A stretch of 5,345 nucleotides of DNA from Chloroflexota bacterium. GTDB taxonomy: Bacteria > Chloroflexota > Anaerolineae > Anaerolineales > UBA11858. A program made the position numbers and the translations under genes. Below, in pieces: positions 1-5,226 of this stretch. The stretch's first letter is position 1. Each line of letters opens with the position of its first letter. The stretch is from positions 990 through 6,334 of the forward strand of contig DOTA01000345.1 in NCBI GenBank assembly GCA_003513015.1, given 5' to 3'. Below the pieces are notes generated by a model. It made no database searches. It saw only the letters and a program-made list of their open reading frames with translations, and was not told where the DNA came from.

Positions 1-264
1 GAATTGGATGCCATCCTGGCGGTTGTCATTGGTGGAACAATGATGACCGGCGGACGATTTTCTCTGTTCTCCAGTGTGCTTGGCGCACTGGTTATCTGGA
101 CCTTTACAATTACGATGTACACCTTTGGGGTGCCGGCCAATGCCTTATTGGCGGGCAGAGCTTTGCTGGTTTTGGTTGTGATTCTGCTTTACTCTGATTA
201 CACTCATCGAATTTTGAATAAATTTACCGATCGGAAGGGGTCTCAACATGGCGCAACAAATTAA
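1..264 (+). CDS. ytfT: Sugar ABC transporter permease, YtfT-like (C-terminal part)
   Basis: This is the last 87 codons of an inner-membrane permease of the RbsC/BPD_transp_2 family; the 5' part lies before the window. The fragment opens with the family's conserved loop, ELDAILAVVIGGT followed by TGGRFSL, and then has two hydrophobic stretches (about residues 24-44 and 47-65 of the fragment) and a charged cytoplasmic tail. The GGRFSL version of the loop, where most family members have GGxG, is characteristic of YtfT, one of two different permeases of the E. coli YtfQRT-YjfF galactofuranose importer. The following gene matches the partner YjfF, which strengthens the call. The stop codon lies inside the next gene (17-nt overlap), so the two are probably translationally coupled. 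The exact sugar cannot be read from the permease; galactofuranose is only the characterised precedent. Confidence 0.85.
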   Translation, partial: ELDAILAVVIGGTMMTGGRFSLFSSVLGALVIWTFTITMYTFGVPANALLAGRALLVLVVILLYSDYTHRILNKFTDRKGSQHGATN

Positions 265-1273
265 GCCCATTCAGGTAAACAAAAGCTCCGAAATGCTGCA
301 ACGATTGAAGTATTTCGTAATAAATAACGGACCTTTATTAACAACGATTTCGGTCTTTGTCCTGGTTTACTTTGTGGGAACCCGTCTGTACCCTGCCATG
401 CAAAAACCGCAGGTGTTTTTTAACCTGTTTATCAATACGGCCAGTCTGATGATCGTTTCTATCGGAATGACGCTTGTAATCATCAGTAAAGGGATTGATC
501 TTTCCGTAGCTGGGATGATTGCCCTGACTACGGCGGCCTCCGCTGCGTTATTGGATAAAGGTGTGGGCCCCGCAGTCGTCATGCCGCTGATGCTCTTAAT
601 GGGAATCGCGTTTGGGTTTACTTTGGGCTGCATCATTCACTTTTTTAAAGTGGAACCATTTATTGTAACTCTGATGGGTCTCTTTTTTGCCCGTGGGATG
701 GCATATATCATTACCCTGGAAGCATTGCCCATCCAAAACGAATTTTATCGTTTTCTGGCATTGACCAAAGTGTATATTCCTTTTTTGGATAATGTATATG
801 TGTATATCCCTTCCTTGGTCGGGCCTTTACTGCTGCTGGTTACCATTTATCTGTCGTATTTCACTCGCTTTGGGCGGACTGTTTATGCCATTGGGAACAA
901 TGAGCAATCTGCGCTATTGATGGGGTTGCGCGTCAGGCGCACAAAGATCGCGGTATATACCTTCAGCGGCTTTTGTTCTGCCCTCGCCGGGGTTGTCTGG
1001 AGCGTTTCCTTGCTCTCCGGCTATGGCGGCTACGCTCCCGGAATGGAATTAGATGCTATTGCCTCGGTTGTGATCGGTGGTACCCTGTTAACGGGTGGCG
1101 TTGGAAATGTAATTGGAACCCTGTTTGGGGTTCTGATCAATGGCACCATCGTTTCCATCCTTCAGTTTAATGGCACGCTGAGTTCCTGGTGGACCCGTAT
1201 CGGCGTGGGGGTGTTAACCTTGATCTTCATCGGGATTCAAAGTCTGTTCTATATGAGAAAAAAGCACTCATAA
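248..1273 (+). CDS. yjfF: Sugar ABC transporter permease, YjfF-like
   Basis: A complete 341-residue integral membrane permease, close to the usual family length of about 330. It should form the transmembrane heterodimer with the upstream YtfT-like protein and carry a sugar delivered by a periplasmic-type binding protein. Visible landmarks are GIDLSV (82-87), the cytoplasmic coupling segment FGRTVYAIGNN (208-218) followed by SALLMGL, the ELDAIASVVIGGT loop (267-279) with TGGVG, and FNGTLSSWWTRI (307-318), which closely resembles the end of E. coli YjfF. Hydrophobic segments recur across the whole length. The start at ATG 248 is supported by the purine-rich GGAAGGGG at 233-240, 7 nt upstream. 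The N-terminal 25 residues are polar and longer than in E. coli YjfF; an internal ATG at 293 is a less likely start. It is the last gene of its operon. Confidence 0.92.
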   Translation: MAQQIKPIQVNKSSEMLQRLKYFVINNGPLLTTISVFVLVYFVGTRLYPAMQKPQVFFNLFINTASLMIVSIGMTLVIISKGIDLSVAGMIALTTAASAALLDKGVGPAVVMPLMLLMGIAFGFTLGCIIHFFKVEPFIVTLMGLFFARGMAYIITLEALPIQNEFYRFLALTKVYIPFLDNVYVYIPSLVGPLLLLVTIYLSYFTRFGRTVYAIGNNEQSALLMGLRVRRTKIAVYTFSGFCSALAGVVWSVSLLSGYGGYAPGMELDAIASVVIGGTLLTGGVGNVIGTLFGVLINGTIVSILQFNGTLSSWWTRIGVGVLTLIFIGIQSLFYMRKKHS

Positions 1274-1333
1274 AAACACCGGGTGTGCCAACCTAAATTC
1301 TTTCTTGCCAGCCACGCGAGCGTTTTTCATTGG

Positions 1334-1341
1334 ATTATTTG
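1334..1341. repeat. Left copy of 8-bp target-site duplication (ATTATTTG)
   Basis: ATTATTTG directly abuts the left end (GGCTCT) of the palindromic element. An identical copy abuts the right end. The next outer bases differ (G1333 on the left, T1460 on the right), so the duplication is exactly 8 bp. Confidence 0.8.
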
Positions 1342-1451
1342 GGCTCTACCGGCTTCGCCGTAAAAAAAGAGATATGTGGGGGTTGAGAGCGTGTTTTGCA
1401 CGCTCTCAACCCCCACGATTCGCCGGTTTTCCCGTTAAAAACGGGAGAGCC
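1342..1451. mobile_element. 110-bp MITE-like palindromic element, probably ISL3-type
   Basis: The element begins GGCTCTACCG and its opposite strand begins GGCTCTCCCG, giving terminal inverted repeats of 9/10 matches. Its two arms (52 and 53 nt) converge on a perfect 18-bp stem with a 5-nt loop at 1376-1416, so one strand could fold along nearly its full length. Each arm carries its own small subterminal hairpin: CGGC-TTC-GCCG at 1350-1360 on the left and CCCGTT-AAA-AACGGG at 1431-1445 on the right. An exact 8-bp direct repeat, ATTATTTG, flanks it. There is no coding capacity for a transposase, so it is non-autonomous. ISL3-family insertion sequences are known for GG-starting ends and AT-rich 8-bp duplications, so I infer mobilisation by such an enzyme; the family assignment is tentative. 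It sits between yjfF and the lipoprotein gene and disrupts neither. Confidence 0.75.
1376..1416. repeat. Perfect 18-bp inverted repeat, 5-nt loop (core of the MITE-like element)
   Basis: The left arm (1376-1393, GTGGGGGTTGAGAGCGTG) and the right arm (1399-1416) are exact reverse complements around the loop TTTTG. In RNA this would be a very stable hairpin, and it is the first strong one after yjfF, so it may end or stabilise that transcript. No run of T follows it on either strand, so it is not a standard intrinsic terminator. Confidence 0.9.
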
Positions 1452-1459
1452 ATTATTTG
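1452..1459. repeat. Right copy of 8-bp target-site duplication (ATTATTTG)
   Basis: ATTATTTG follows immediately after the AGAGCC right end of the element and is identical to the copy at the left end. Removing the element and one copy would restore an uninterrupted AT-rich intergenic sequence. Confidence 0.8.
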
Positions 1460-1516
1460 TAAATTTATTTTGGGAGCGAACTGAGTTTGTGGTTTGTTCC
1501 CTTTTTACTGGTAAAC

Positions 1517-1520
1517 GGAG
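1517..1520 (+). promoter_or_regulatory. Ribosome binding site of the lipoprotein gene
   Basis: GGAG lies 8 nt before ATG 1529 within a purine-rich stretch. It fixes the start of the lipoprotein there, not at the in-frame upstream codon at 1487, which would put 14 extra residues in front of a normal lipoprotein signal. Confidence 0.75.
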
Positions 1521-1528
1521 AGAGAAAA

Positions 1529-2089
1529 ATGCTTACCAGGCCTTTGTTCCAAATTGCTGCTCTTCTGCTTTTCCTGACGGCGCTGTTATTAACAGCTTGT
1601 GGCTCAACCGCTGTCGCAGAACCCACCGAAACAGCCGCTACAACCCCAGCCTGGTTCAAAGTTGAATTGACTGATGCCCAAACGGGCGAAACCTTTACCA
1701 TGAATGATTATGCCGGTAAGGTCGTGCTGCTCGAAACTATGGCCATGTGGTGCCCCAATTGTCTTTTCCAGGCGAATGAAGTCCGCAAAATGCACAAGTT
1801 GCTGGACAATCCTGACGATCTGATTTCTGTCAGCCTGGATGTGGATGTGAATGAAGACACAGTCGCTCTAAAAGAATATTCCGAAGATTATGGCTTTGAA
1901 TGGCACTTTGCCGTTGCCCCCCTTGAAATTGCGCGTGCCCTGGGGAATTTGTACACCGCCCAGTACCTAAACCCGCCCCTTTCGCCCATGCTGATTATTG
2001 ACCACAATGGTCAAGTTCATCACTTGGATTACGGTAAGAAGAGCGCAGAAACACTTTTAGAGAACGTTGAACCTTACTTGAACCCCTGA
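1529..2089 (+). CDS. TlpA/ResA-like thioredoxin-fold lipoprotein
   Basis: A 186-residue extracytoplasmic thiol-disulfide protein. The N-terminus (MLTRPLF, then a hydrophobic core at about 9-22) ends in the lipobox LTAC with Cys24 as the predicted lipidation site. A short Thr/Ala/Glu-rich linker follows (about 25-41). The thioredoxin-like domain (about 43-186) has the redoxin opening AGKVVLLE, the redox motif W-C-P-N-C (74-78), the conserved cis-proline context PLSPMLIID (Pro153) and a C-terminal helix. TlpA/ResA relatives normally reduce or handle disulfides in exported proteins or in cytochrome c maturation. No CcdA/DsbD-like electron donor or cytochrome gene is nearby, so the substrate is unknown. 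The start is set by GGAG 8 nt upstream. It stands alone between a MITE-like element and a stem-loop, so it is probably transcribed by itself; I saw no convincing promoter. Confidence 0.85.
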   Translation: MLTRPLFQIAALLLFLTALLLTACGSTAVAEPTETAATTPAWFKVELTDAQTGETFTMNDYAGKVVLLETMAMWCPNCLFQANEVRKMHKLLDNPDDLISVSLDVDVNEDTVALKEYSEDYGFEWHFAVAPLEIARALGNLYTAQYLNPPLSPMLIIDHNGQVHHLDYGKKSAETLLENVEPYLNP

Positions 2090-2160
2090 CCGTTTCATTT
2101 ATCTTCCTAAGCCTTCTGGCGATTTACGTTAGTAGCCGCCCCCTAATTTTATTATGTCGC

Positions 2161-2196
2161 AATCAGCATCCTGAACAGCGTTGAAGGATGCTGATT
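2161..2196 (+). terminator. Stem-loop, possible terminator of the lipoprotein gene
   Basis: AATCAGCATCC (2161-2171) and GGATGCTGATT (2186-2196) are a perfect 11-bp inverted repeat around a 14-nt loop. It lies 71 nt after the lipoprotein stop and before the next promoter, where a terminator would be expected. The downstream sequence, ATCCTTAATT, is AT-rich but has no T run, so intrinsic termination is uncertain. No direct repeats flank it, so it does not look like a second mobile element. Confidence 0.45.
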
Positions 2197-2238
2197 ATCC
2201 TTAATTGGATTTCTACCGAAGTAAACAGGCTTCATTCG

Positions 2239-2268
2239 TTGACTCCCGCCTCTGGCCCGTGCTACAAT
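2239..2268 (+). promoter_or_regulatory. Strong sigma-70-type extended -10 promoter of the yqeB operon
   Basis: TTGACT (2239-2244) and TACAAT (2263-2268) are separated by 18 bp, and the -10 is preceded by TG at 2260-2261 (TGcTACAAT), the extended -10 pattern. Transcription should begin at about 2275-2277, which coincides with the GTG start codon at 2277. The message for yqeB and the two genes after it is therefore probably leaderless. No Shine-Dalgarno sequence precedes the GTG, which agrees with this. Confidence 0.7.
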
Positions 2269-2276
2269 CCTCCCTT

Positions 2277-3107
2277 GTGAGTCAAAACCCTCCCTTCATC
2301 CTCATCCGTGGCGGCGGTGATCTCGCCAGCGGTGTGGCTTTGCGGCTGCATCGCGCCGGGCTGAATCTCCTCATCACTGAACGCCCTCAGCCTTTGGCTG
2401 TGCGCCGTCTCGTATCATTTGCAGAGGCCATTTATCGCGGCCAGATCATCGTAGAAGGCCTCACCGCTCGCCACGTGCAGACTGATGACGAAGCTTTGGC
2501 CTGTTTTGCCGCCAGAGAAATCCCGATATTGATCGATCCCAATTTAAATCTTCTCAGCGCCTCCCAGGTGCTATCCGCGCCTCTGGCGCTGATCGATGCC
2601 CGCATGACCAAACTTCCGCCTGAGTCTGGTTTGCCGGTTGCCCCACTCGTGATCGGCCTCGGGCCTGGGTTTGTTGCCGGTCAAAACTGCCATGCTGCCA
2701 TCGAAACCAATCGCGGCCACTTTTTAGGCCGTGTCATCTGGCTAGGCGCGCCTGAAGCCGATACCGGCATCCCCGGCACGGTGGCCCGCCACCAATCTGA
2801 CCGCGTGCTGCGTGCCCCGGCAGATGGCACTTTTGTCACCCATCTCGATATCGGCAGCCGCCTTCAGGCCGGGCAACTCATCGCCGAAGTATCCGGCACA
2901 CCCATTGTAGCCCCTTTTGATGGTTTGCTGCGCGGCTTGCTCCACGCGGGCTTGCCGGTGGAATGCGGCACCAAAGTTGGCGATCTCGACCCCCGCAACG
3001 ATTCCCGCTTTGCTACCCTGATCTCTGAAAAATCACTGGCCATTGGCGGCGGCGTGCTCGAAGCCCTGCTCACCCGCCCGGAGATTCGCCAAAAATTATG
3101 GATTTAA
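2277..3107 (+). CDS. yqeB: YqeB-family selenium-dependent molybdenum hydroxylase maturation protein
   Basis: With the GTG start at 2277 the protein has 276 residues, which is normal for the EF2563/YqeB family. This family is a marker of selenium-dependent molybdenum hydroxylases (xanthine or nicotinate dehydrogenase-like enzymes); its exact biochemical step is unknown. The N-terminus has a nucleotide-binding-like IRGGGDLASG (10-19), then PQPLAVRRLVSFAEA (37-51), DARMTK (107-112) and the block PLVIGLGPGFVAGQNC (123-138) with AAIETNRGH. The C-terminal part (about 178-240) reads like a lipoyl/biotinyl-type barrel: APADG, IGSRLQAGQLIAEVSG, then a second AP-DG-LLRG-L repeat ending in KVGDLDPR. It closes with AIGGGVLEALL. 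An upstream TTG at 2205 is open in frame, but it precedes the promoter and would add 24 unconserved residues. The gene overlaps the next by 10 nt. Confidence 0.88.
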   Translation: MSQNPPFILIRGGGDLASGVALRLHRAGLNLLITERPQPLAVRRLVSFAEAIYRGQIIVEGLTARHVQTDDEALACFAAREIPILIDPNLNLLSASQVLSAPLALIDARMTKLPPESGLPVAPLVIGLGPGFVAGQNCHAAIETNRGHFLGRVIWLGAPEADTGIPGTVARHQSDRVLRAPADGTFVTHLDIGSRLQAGQLIAEVSGTPIVAPFDGLLRGLLHAGLPVECGTKVGDLDPRNDSRFATLISEKSLAIGGGVLEALLTRPEIRQKLWI

Positions 3108-4498
3108 CCCGTGCCTTGCGCTTCGATACCCTCATTATGCCCCCCAGGGTAGCCTTTGTCGGCGCGGGTGGCAAAACCAGTGCCATGTTCCAGTGCGCCC
3201 GCGGCCTGCCAGGGCCAGTGCTGGTAACGGCCACTACCCATCTGGGGGTTTCTCAAATTCAATGGGCAGATCAACATTTTTATGAGGATCAAATCGACGC
3301 GCTTGCCGCGGACTCTTTTTCCGGCGTTATTTTGATTACTGGCCCCCTGGATGGAACCACCAACCGGATTTCGGGGGTGAGTGCCGCCAAACTGGAATGC
3401 CTCCTGGCCCTGGCAGAGGCCCGTCAAATCCCGCTGCTCATCGAGGCCGATGGCTCCCGCCAATTGCCTCTCAAAGCCCCAGCCGAGCACGAACCTCCCA
3501 TCCCGGAATTTGTAGATACCGTGGTTGTGGTAGCCGGACTTTCGGGTTTGGGGCAACCTCTGACACCTAAATTCGTCCATCGCCCGGAGATTTTTGCCAC
3601 CCTTTCAGGTTTGCAACCTGGCGATAGCATCACTCCCGCGGCCCTCATTCGGGTGTTAACGCACCCCGCGGGCGGCCTGAAAAACGTCCCGGCAGGTGCC
3701 CGGCGCGTCGCATTGCTAAATCAGGCTGATACCCCAACCTTACAAGCGCAGGCTGCCGCGATTGCCCCCCGGTTGTGGCCCGAGTATCAAAGCATTATCA
3801 TCGCTTCCTTGCAATCCCAATCATCATTTGCCACATCCACGCCTGAAATTTATGCCGTTTACGAACCCACGGCTGCGGTCATCCTGGCGGCTGGGGAGGC
3901 GCGGCGTTTTGGCAGCCCCAAACAACTTTTGGATTGGCACGGCCAGCCATTTATCTGGCATGTGGCGCAACAGGCTCTTCGGGCCGGGCTAAACCCGGTG
4001 GTTGTGGTTTGTGGGGAGCAGATCAATCAAATTCAACAGGCCCTCACGGGTCTGCCCATAAAACTGATCCATAACCCCGATTGGCAGCAGGGTCAGGGAA
4101 CATCCGTCAGGGCCGGGGTGCAGGCGCTGGCATCCGTTTATCCGGTTCCGATCCGTTGTCCCATCCGTTTGGTAAACGGGATACCTTTATTCGGGGGAAT
4201 CATCTTCTTATTGGCCGATCAACCTCAAATTTCAGAATTGTTGCTCCGCAAATTGGTCGCGGAACACACCCAAACTTTAAATCCCATCACGGCGCTCCTG
4301 GTCGATGGTCAGCGTGCCAATCCGGTTTTATTTGATCAGGTGACTTTCGCCGATTTGCTGGCGCTCTCCGGCGAAGCGGGCGGGCGTCAGTTGTTTAGTA
4401 AATATCCGGTTAATTGGCTCCCCTGGCACGATGATTTACTTTTGTTGGATGTCGATACCCCCGAAGATTATCGGCGCTTTTTGGAGCTAACGGCATGA
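3098..4498 (+). CDS. YqeC-MocA fusion: selenium hydroxylase accessory domain plus molybdopterin nucleotidyltransferase
   Basis: This 466-residue protein joins two families usually encoded separately. Residues 1 to about 240 are YqeC-like: a P-loop-like GAGGKTS (22-28), TATTH (44-48), EADGSRQLPLKAP (117-129), FVHRPE (159-164) and LLNQAD (206-211), which resembles a GTPase NKxD motif. Residues 258-466 are a MobA/MocA-type nucleotidyltransferase: LAAGEARRFGSPK (263-275), GQGTSVRAG (332-340), the metal-binding aspartate in LADQP (372-376), NPVLF (408-412), GEAGGR (425-430) and DVDTPEDY (451-458). LAAG, not MobA's LAGG, points to CTP use, hence molybdopterin cytosine dinucleotide for hydroxylases. 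YqeC is linked to selenium-dependent molybdenum hydroxylases but its reaction is unknown. The nucleotidyltransferase domain carries an insert of about 17 residues before the DQP strand. ATG 3098 lies inside the end of yqeB; ATG 3137 is a weaker alternative. Confidence 0.87.
   Translation: MDLTRALRFDTLIMPPRVAFVGAGGKTSAMFQCARGLPGPVLVTATTHLGVSQIQWADQHFYEDQIDALAADSFSGVILITGPLDGTTNRISGVSAAKLECLLALAEARQIPLLIEADGSRQLPLKAPAEHEPPIPEFVDTVVVVAGLSGLGQPLTPKFVHRPEIFATLSGLQPGDSITPAALIRVLTHPAGGLKNVPAGARRVALLNQADTPTLQAQAAAIAPRLWPEYQSIIIASLQSQSSFATSTPEIYAVYEPTAAVILAAGEARRFGSPKQLLDWHGQPFIWHVAQQALRAGLNPVVVVCGEQINQIQQALTGLPIKLIHNPDWQQGQGTSVRAGVQALASVYPVPIRCPIRLVNGIPLFGGIIFLLADQPQISELLLRKLVAEHTQTLNPITALLVDGQRANPVLFDQVTFADLLALSGEAGGRQLFSKYPVNWLPWHDDLLLLDVDTPEDYRRFLELTA
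4163..4182. repeat. Small palindrome within an insert of the fusion gene
   Basis: CCGTTT (4165-4170) and AAACGG (4174-4179) form a 6-bp stem with loop GGT, extendable by AT/AT if G4180 is bulged. It overlaps the second copy of a 9-bp direct repeat, CATCCGTTT (4131-4139 and 4162-4170). Both lie in the stretch coding for the extra residues of the nucleotidyltransferase domain. Confidence 0.6.
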
Positions 4499-5091
4499 TC
4501 GCCGCTATAGTGTTGGCTGCCGGGCGCTCGCAGCGGATGGGCCGCCCGAAAATGATCTTGCCCTGGGGGGAGACCACGGTGATTGGGCGGGTGGAGCAGG
4601 TGCTTAAACAGTCTGCAATCGATGAGATTCTTGTGGTTACAGGTGGGCATCACTCCGAAGTTGAACTTGCCTTACGCAGCACAGTAGCCCGGACGATTTT
4701 CAATCCCGATTTTGCCAATGGTGAGATGGCGCGCTCATTACAGATCGGAATTGAAGCGCTCCCCGAAAATTTTGAAGCGGCCTTGGTGGTTTTAGGCGAT
4801 CAACCGCAGATTGAACTGGAGGTAGTCCGGGCGGTGCTGGCGGCTTATCGGCAGCACTCAGCGCCTCTGGTGGTGCCTAGTTTTCAGAAACGGCGCGGGC
4901 ATCCCTGGTTAGTAACGCGTGATTTTTGGGCTGAGATTCTCCAAATTTCTCCCCCGGCAACCTTACGGGATTTTTTGAACCGGCATCTCTCTGAAACTTG
5001 TTTTGTAGAGGCACTAACTCCCTCGGTGCTGCTTGATTTGGATACTCCAACAGATTATCAGCGCTATCGGCCAGCATCAGAGGGTAGTTAG
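4495..5091 (+). CDS. MocA/MobA-like molybdenum cofactor nucleotidyltransferase (stand-alone)
   Basis: A 198-residue cytoplasmic nucleotidyltransferase, the normal length for this family. The N-terminus has the nucleotide-binding signature IVLAAGRSQRMGRPK (5-19), then NGEMARSLQIG (75-85), the catalytic metal-site aspartate in VVLGDQP (98-104), RRGHPWLV (133-140) and DLDTPTDY (181-188). LAAG suggests CTP use and transfer of CMP to molybdopterin, but other substrates are possible. It is a second copy of the activity that ends the preceding fusion, and it differs there: the fusion's GEAGGR region is replaced by SPPATLRDFLNRH (152-164). It starts with an ATGA overlap with the fusion gene and has GGAG at 4483-4486, 8 nt before the ATG, so the two are surely co-translated. 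It is the last gene of the operon. Confidence 0.85.
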   Translation: MIAAIVLAAGRSQRMGRPKMILPWGETTVIGRVEQVLKQSAIDEILVVTGGHHSEVELALRSTVARTIFNPDFANGEMARSLQIGIEALPENFEAALVVLGDQPQIELEVVRAVLAAYRQHSAPLVVPSFQKRRGHPWLVTRDFWAEILQISPPATLRDFLNRHLSETCFVEALTPSVLLDLDTPTDYQRYRPASEGS

Positions 5092-5127
5092 TAAGTCCCA
5101 TTTTTACAAAGACATTACCTTTTTCCC

Positions 5128-5167
5128 TTGTAATCTCTTTTGAATTATGCTATTTTCATTGTAAAAT
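5128..5167 (+). promoter_or_regulatory. Candidate promoter region of the response regulator gene
   Basis: Two overlapping sigma-70-like candidates are visible. One is TTGTAA (5128-5133), 17 bp, TGcTATTTT with the -10 at 5151-5156. The other is TTGAAT (5140-5145), 16 bp, TAAAAT (5162-5167). I cannot choose between them. TTGTAA also recurs at 5159-5164 and as its inverse, TTACAA, at 5104-5109, so a regulator site is possible. The 135-bp spacing after the nucleotidyltransferase gene suggests a separate transcription unit. Confidence 0.45.
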
Positions 5168-5212
5168 TGATATTGCCCCAAAGTTGTGTTTTTATCTCAA
5201 GCGGGTCAAATC

Positions 5213-5219
5213 AAAGGAG
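5213..5219 (+). promoter_or_regulatory. Ribosome binding site of the response regulator (favours the GTG start)
   Basis: AAAGGAG ends 7 nt before GTG 5227 and 13 nt before the in-frame ATG 5233. The spacing favours the GTG. Confidence 0.75.
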
Positions 5220-5226
5220 TATCTTC

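Noticed and set aside
1314..1327. ACGCGAGCGT plus T5 as terminator of yjfF
   Set aside because: The usable stem is only about 3 bp once a real loop is allowed.
1350..1368. CGGC-TTC-GCCG hairpin followed by A7 as a terminator
   Set aside because: The run is A, not T, on the plus strand, and on the minus strand the T run precedes the hairpin. It is explained as part of the palindromic element.
1487..1528. Earlier in-frame start for the lipoprotein
   Set aside because: It would place 14 residues before a complete lipoprotein signal; GGAG supports ATG 1529.
1396..1665. 89-codon open frame starting in the palindromic element
   Set aside because: It runs into the lipoprotein gene in another frame and has no ribosome binding site or recognisable protein features.
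2161..2196. Second MITE-like element
   Set aside because: Only an 11-bp stem-loop with no flanking direct repeats and no shared ends with the 1342-1451 element; a terminator-like role fits better.
2205..2276. N-terminal extension of yqeB from TTG 2205
   Set aside because: It lies upstream of and across a strong promoter, has no ribosome binding site, and encodes residues before the family's conserved start.
3104..3580. 158-codon antisense open frame
   Set aside because: It lies entirely opposite the well-supported YqeC domain, has no recognisable domain and reflects the GC-rich codon pattern of that gene.
5082..5105. GGG...CCC followed by ATTTTT after the last molybdenum gene as a terminator
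   Set aside because: Only three base pairs form, and the next bases do not pair.
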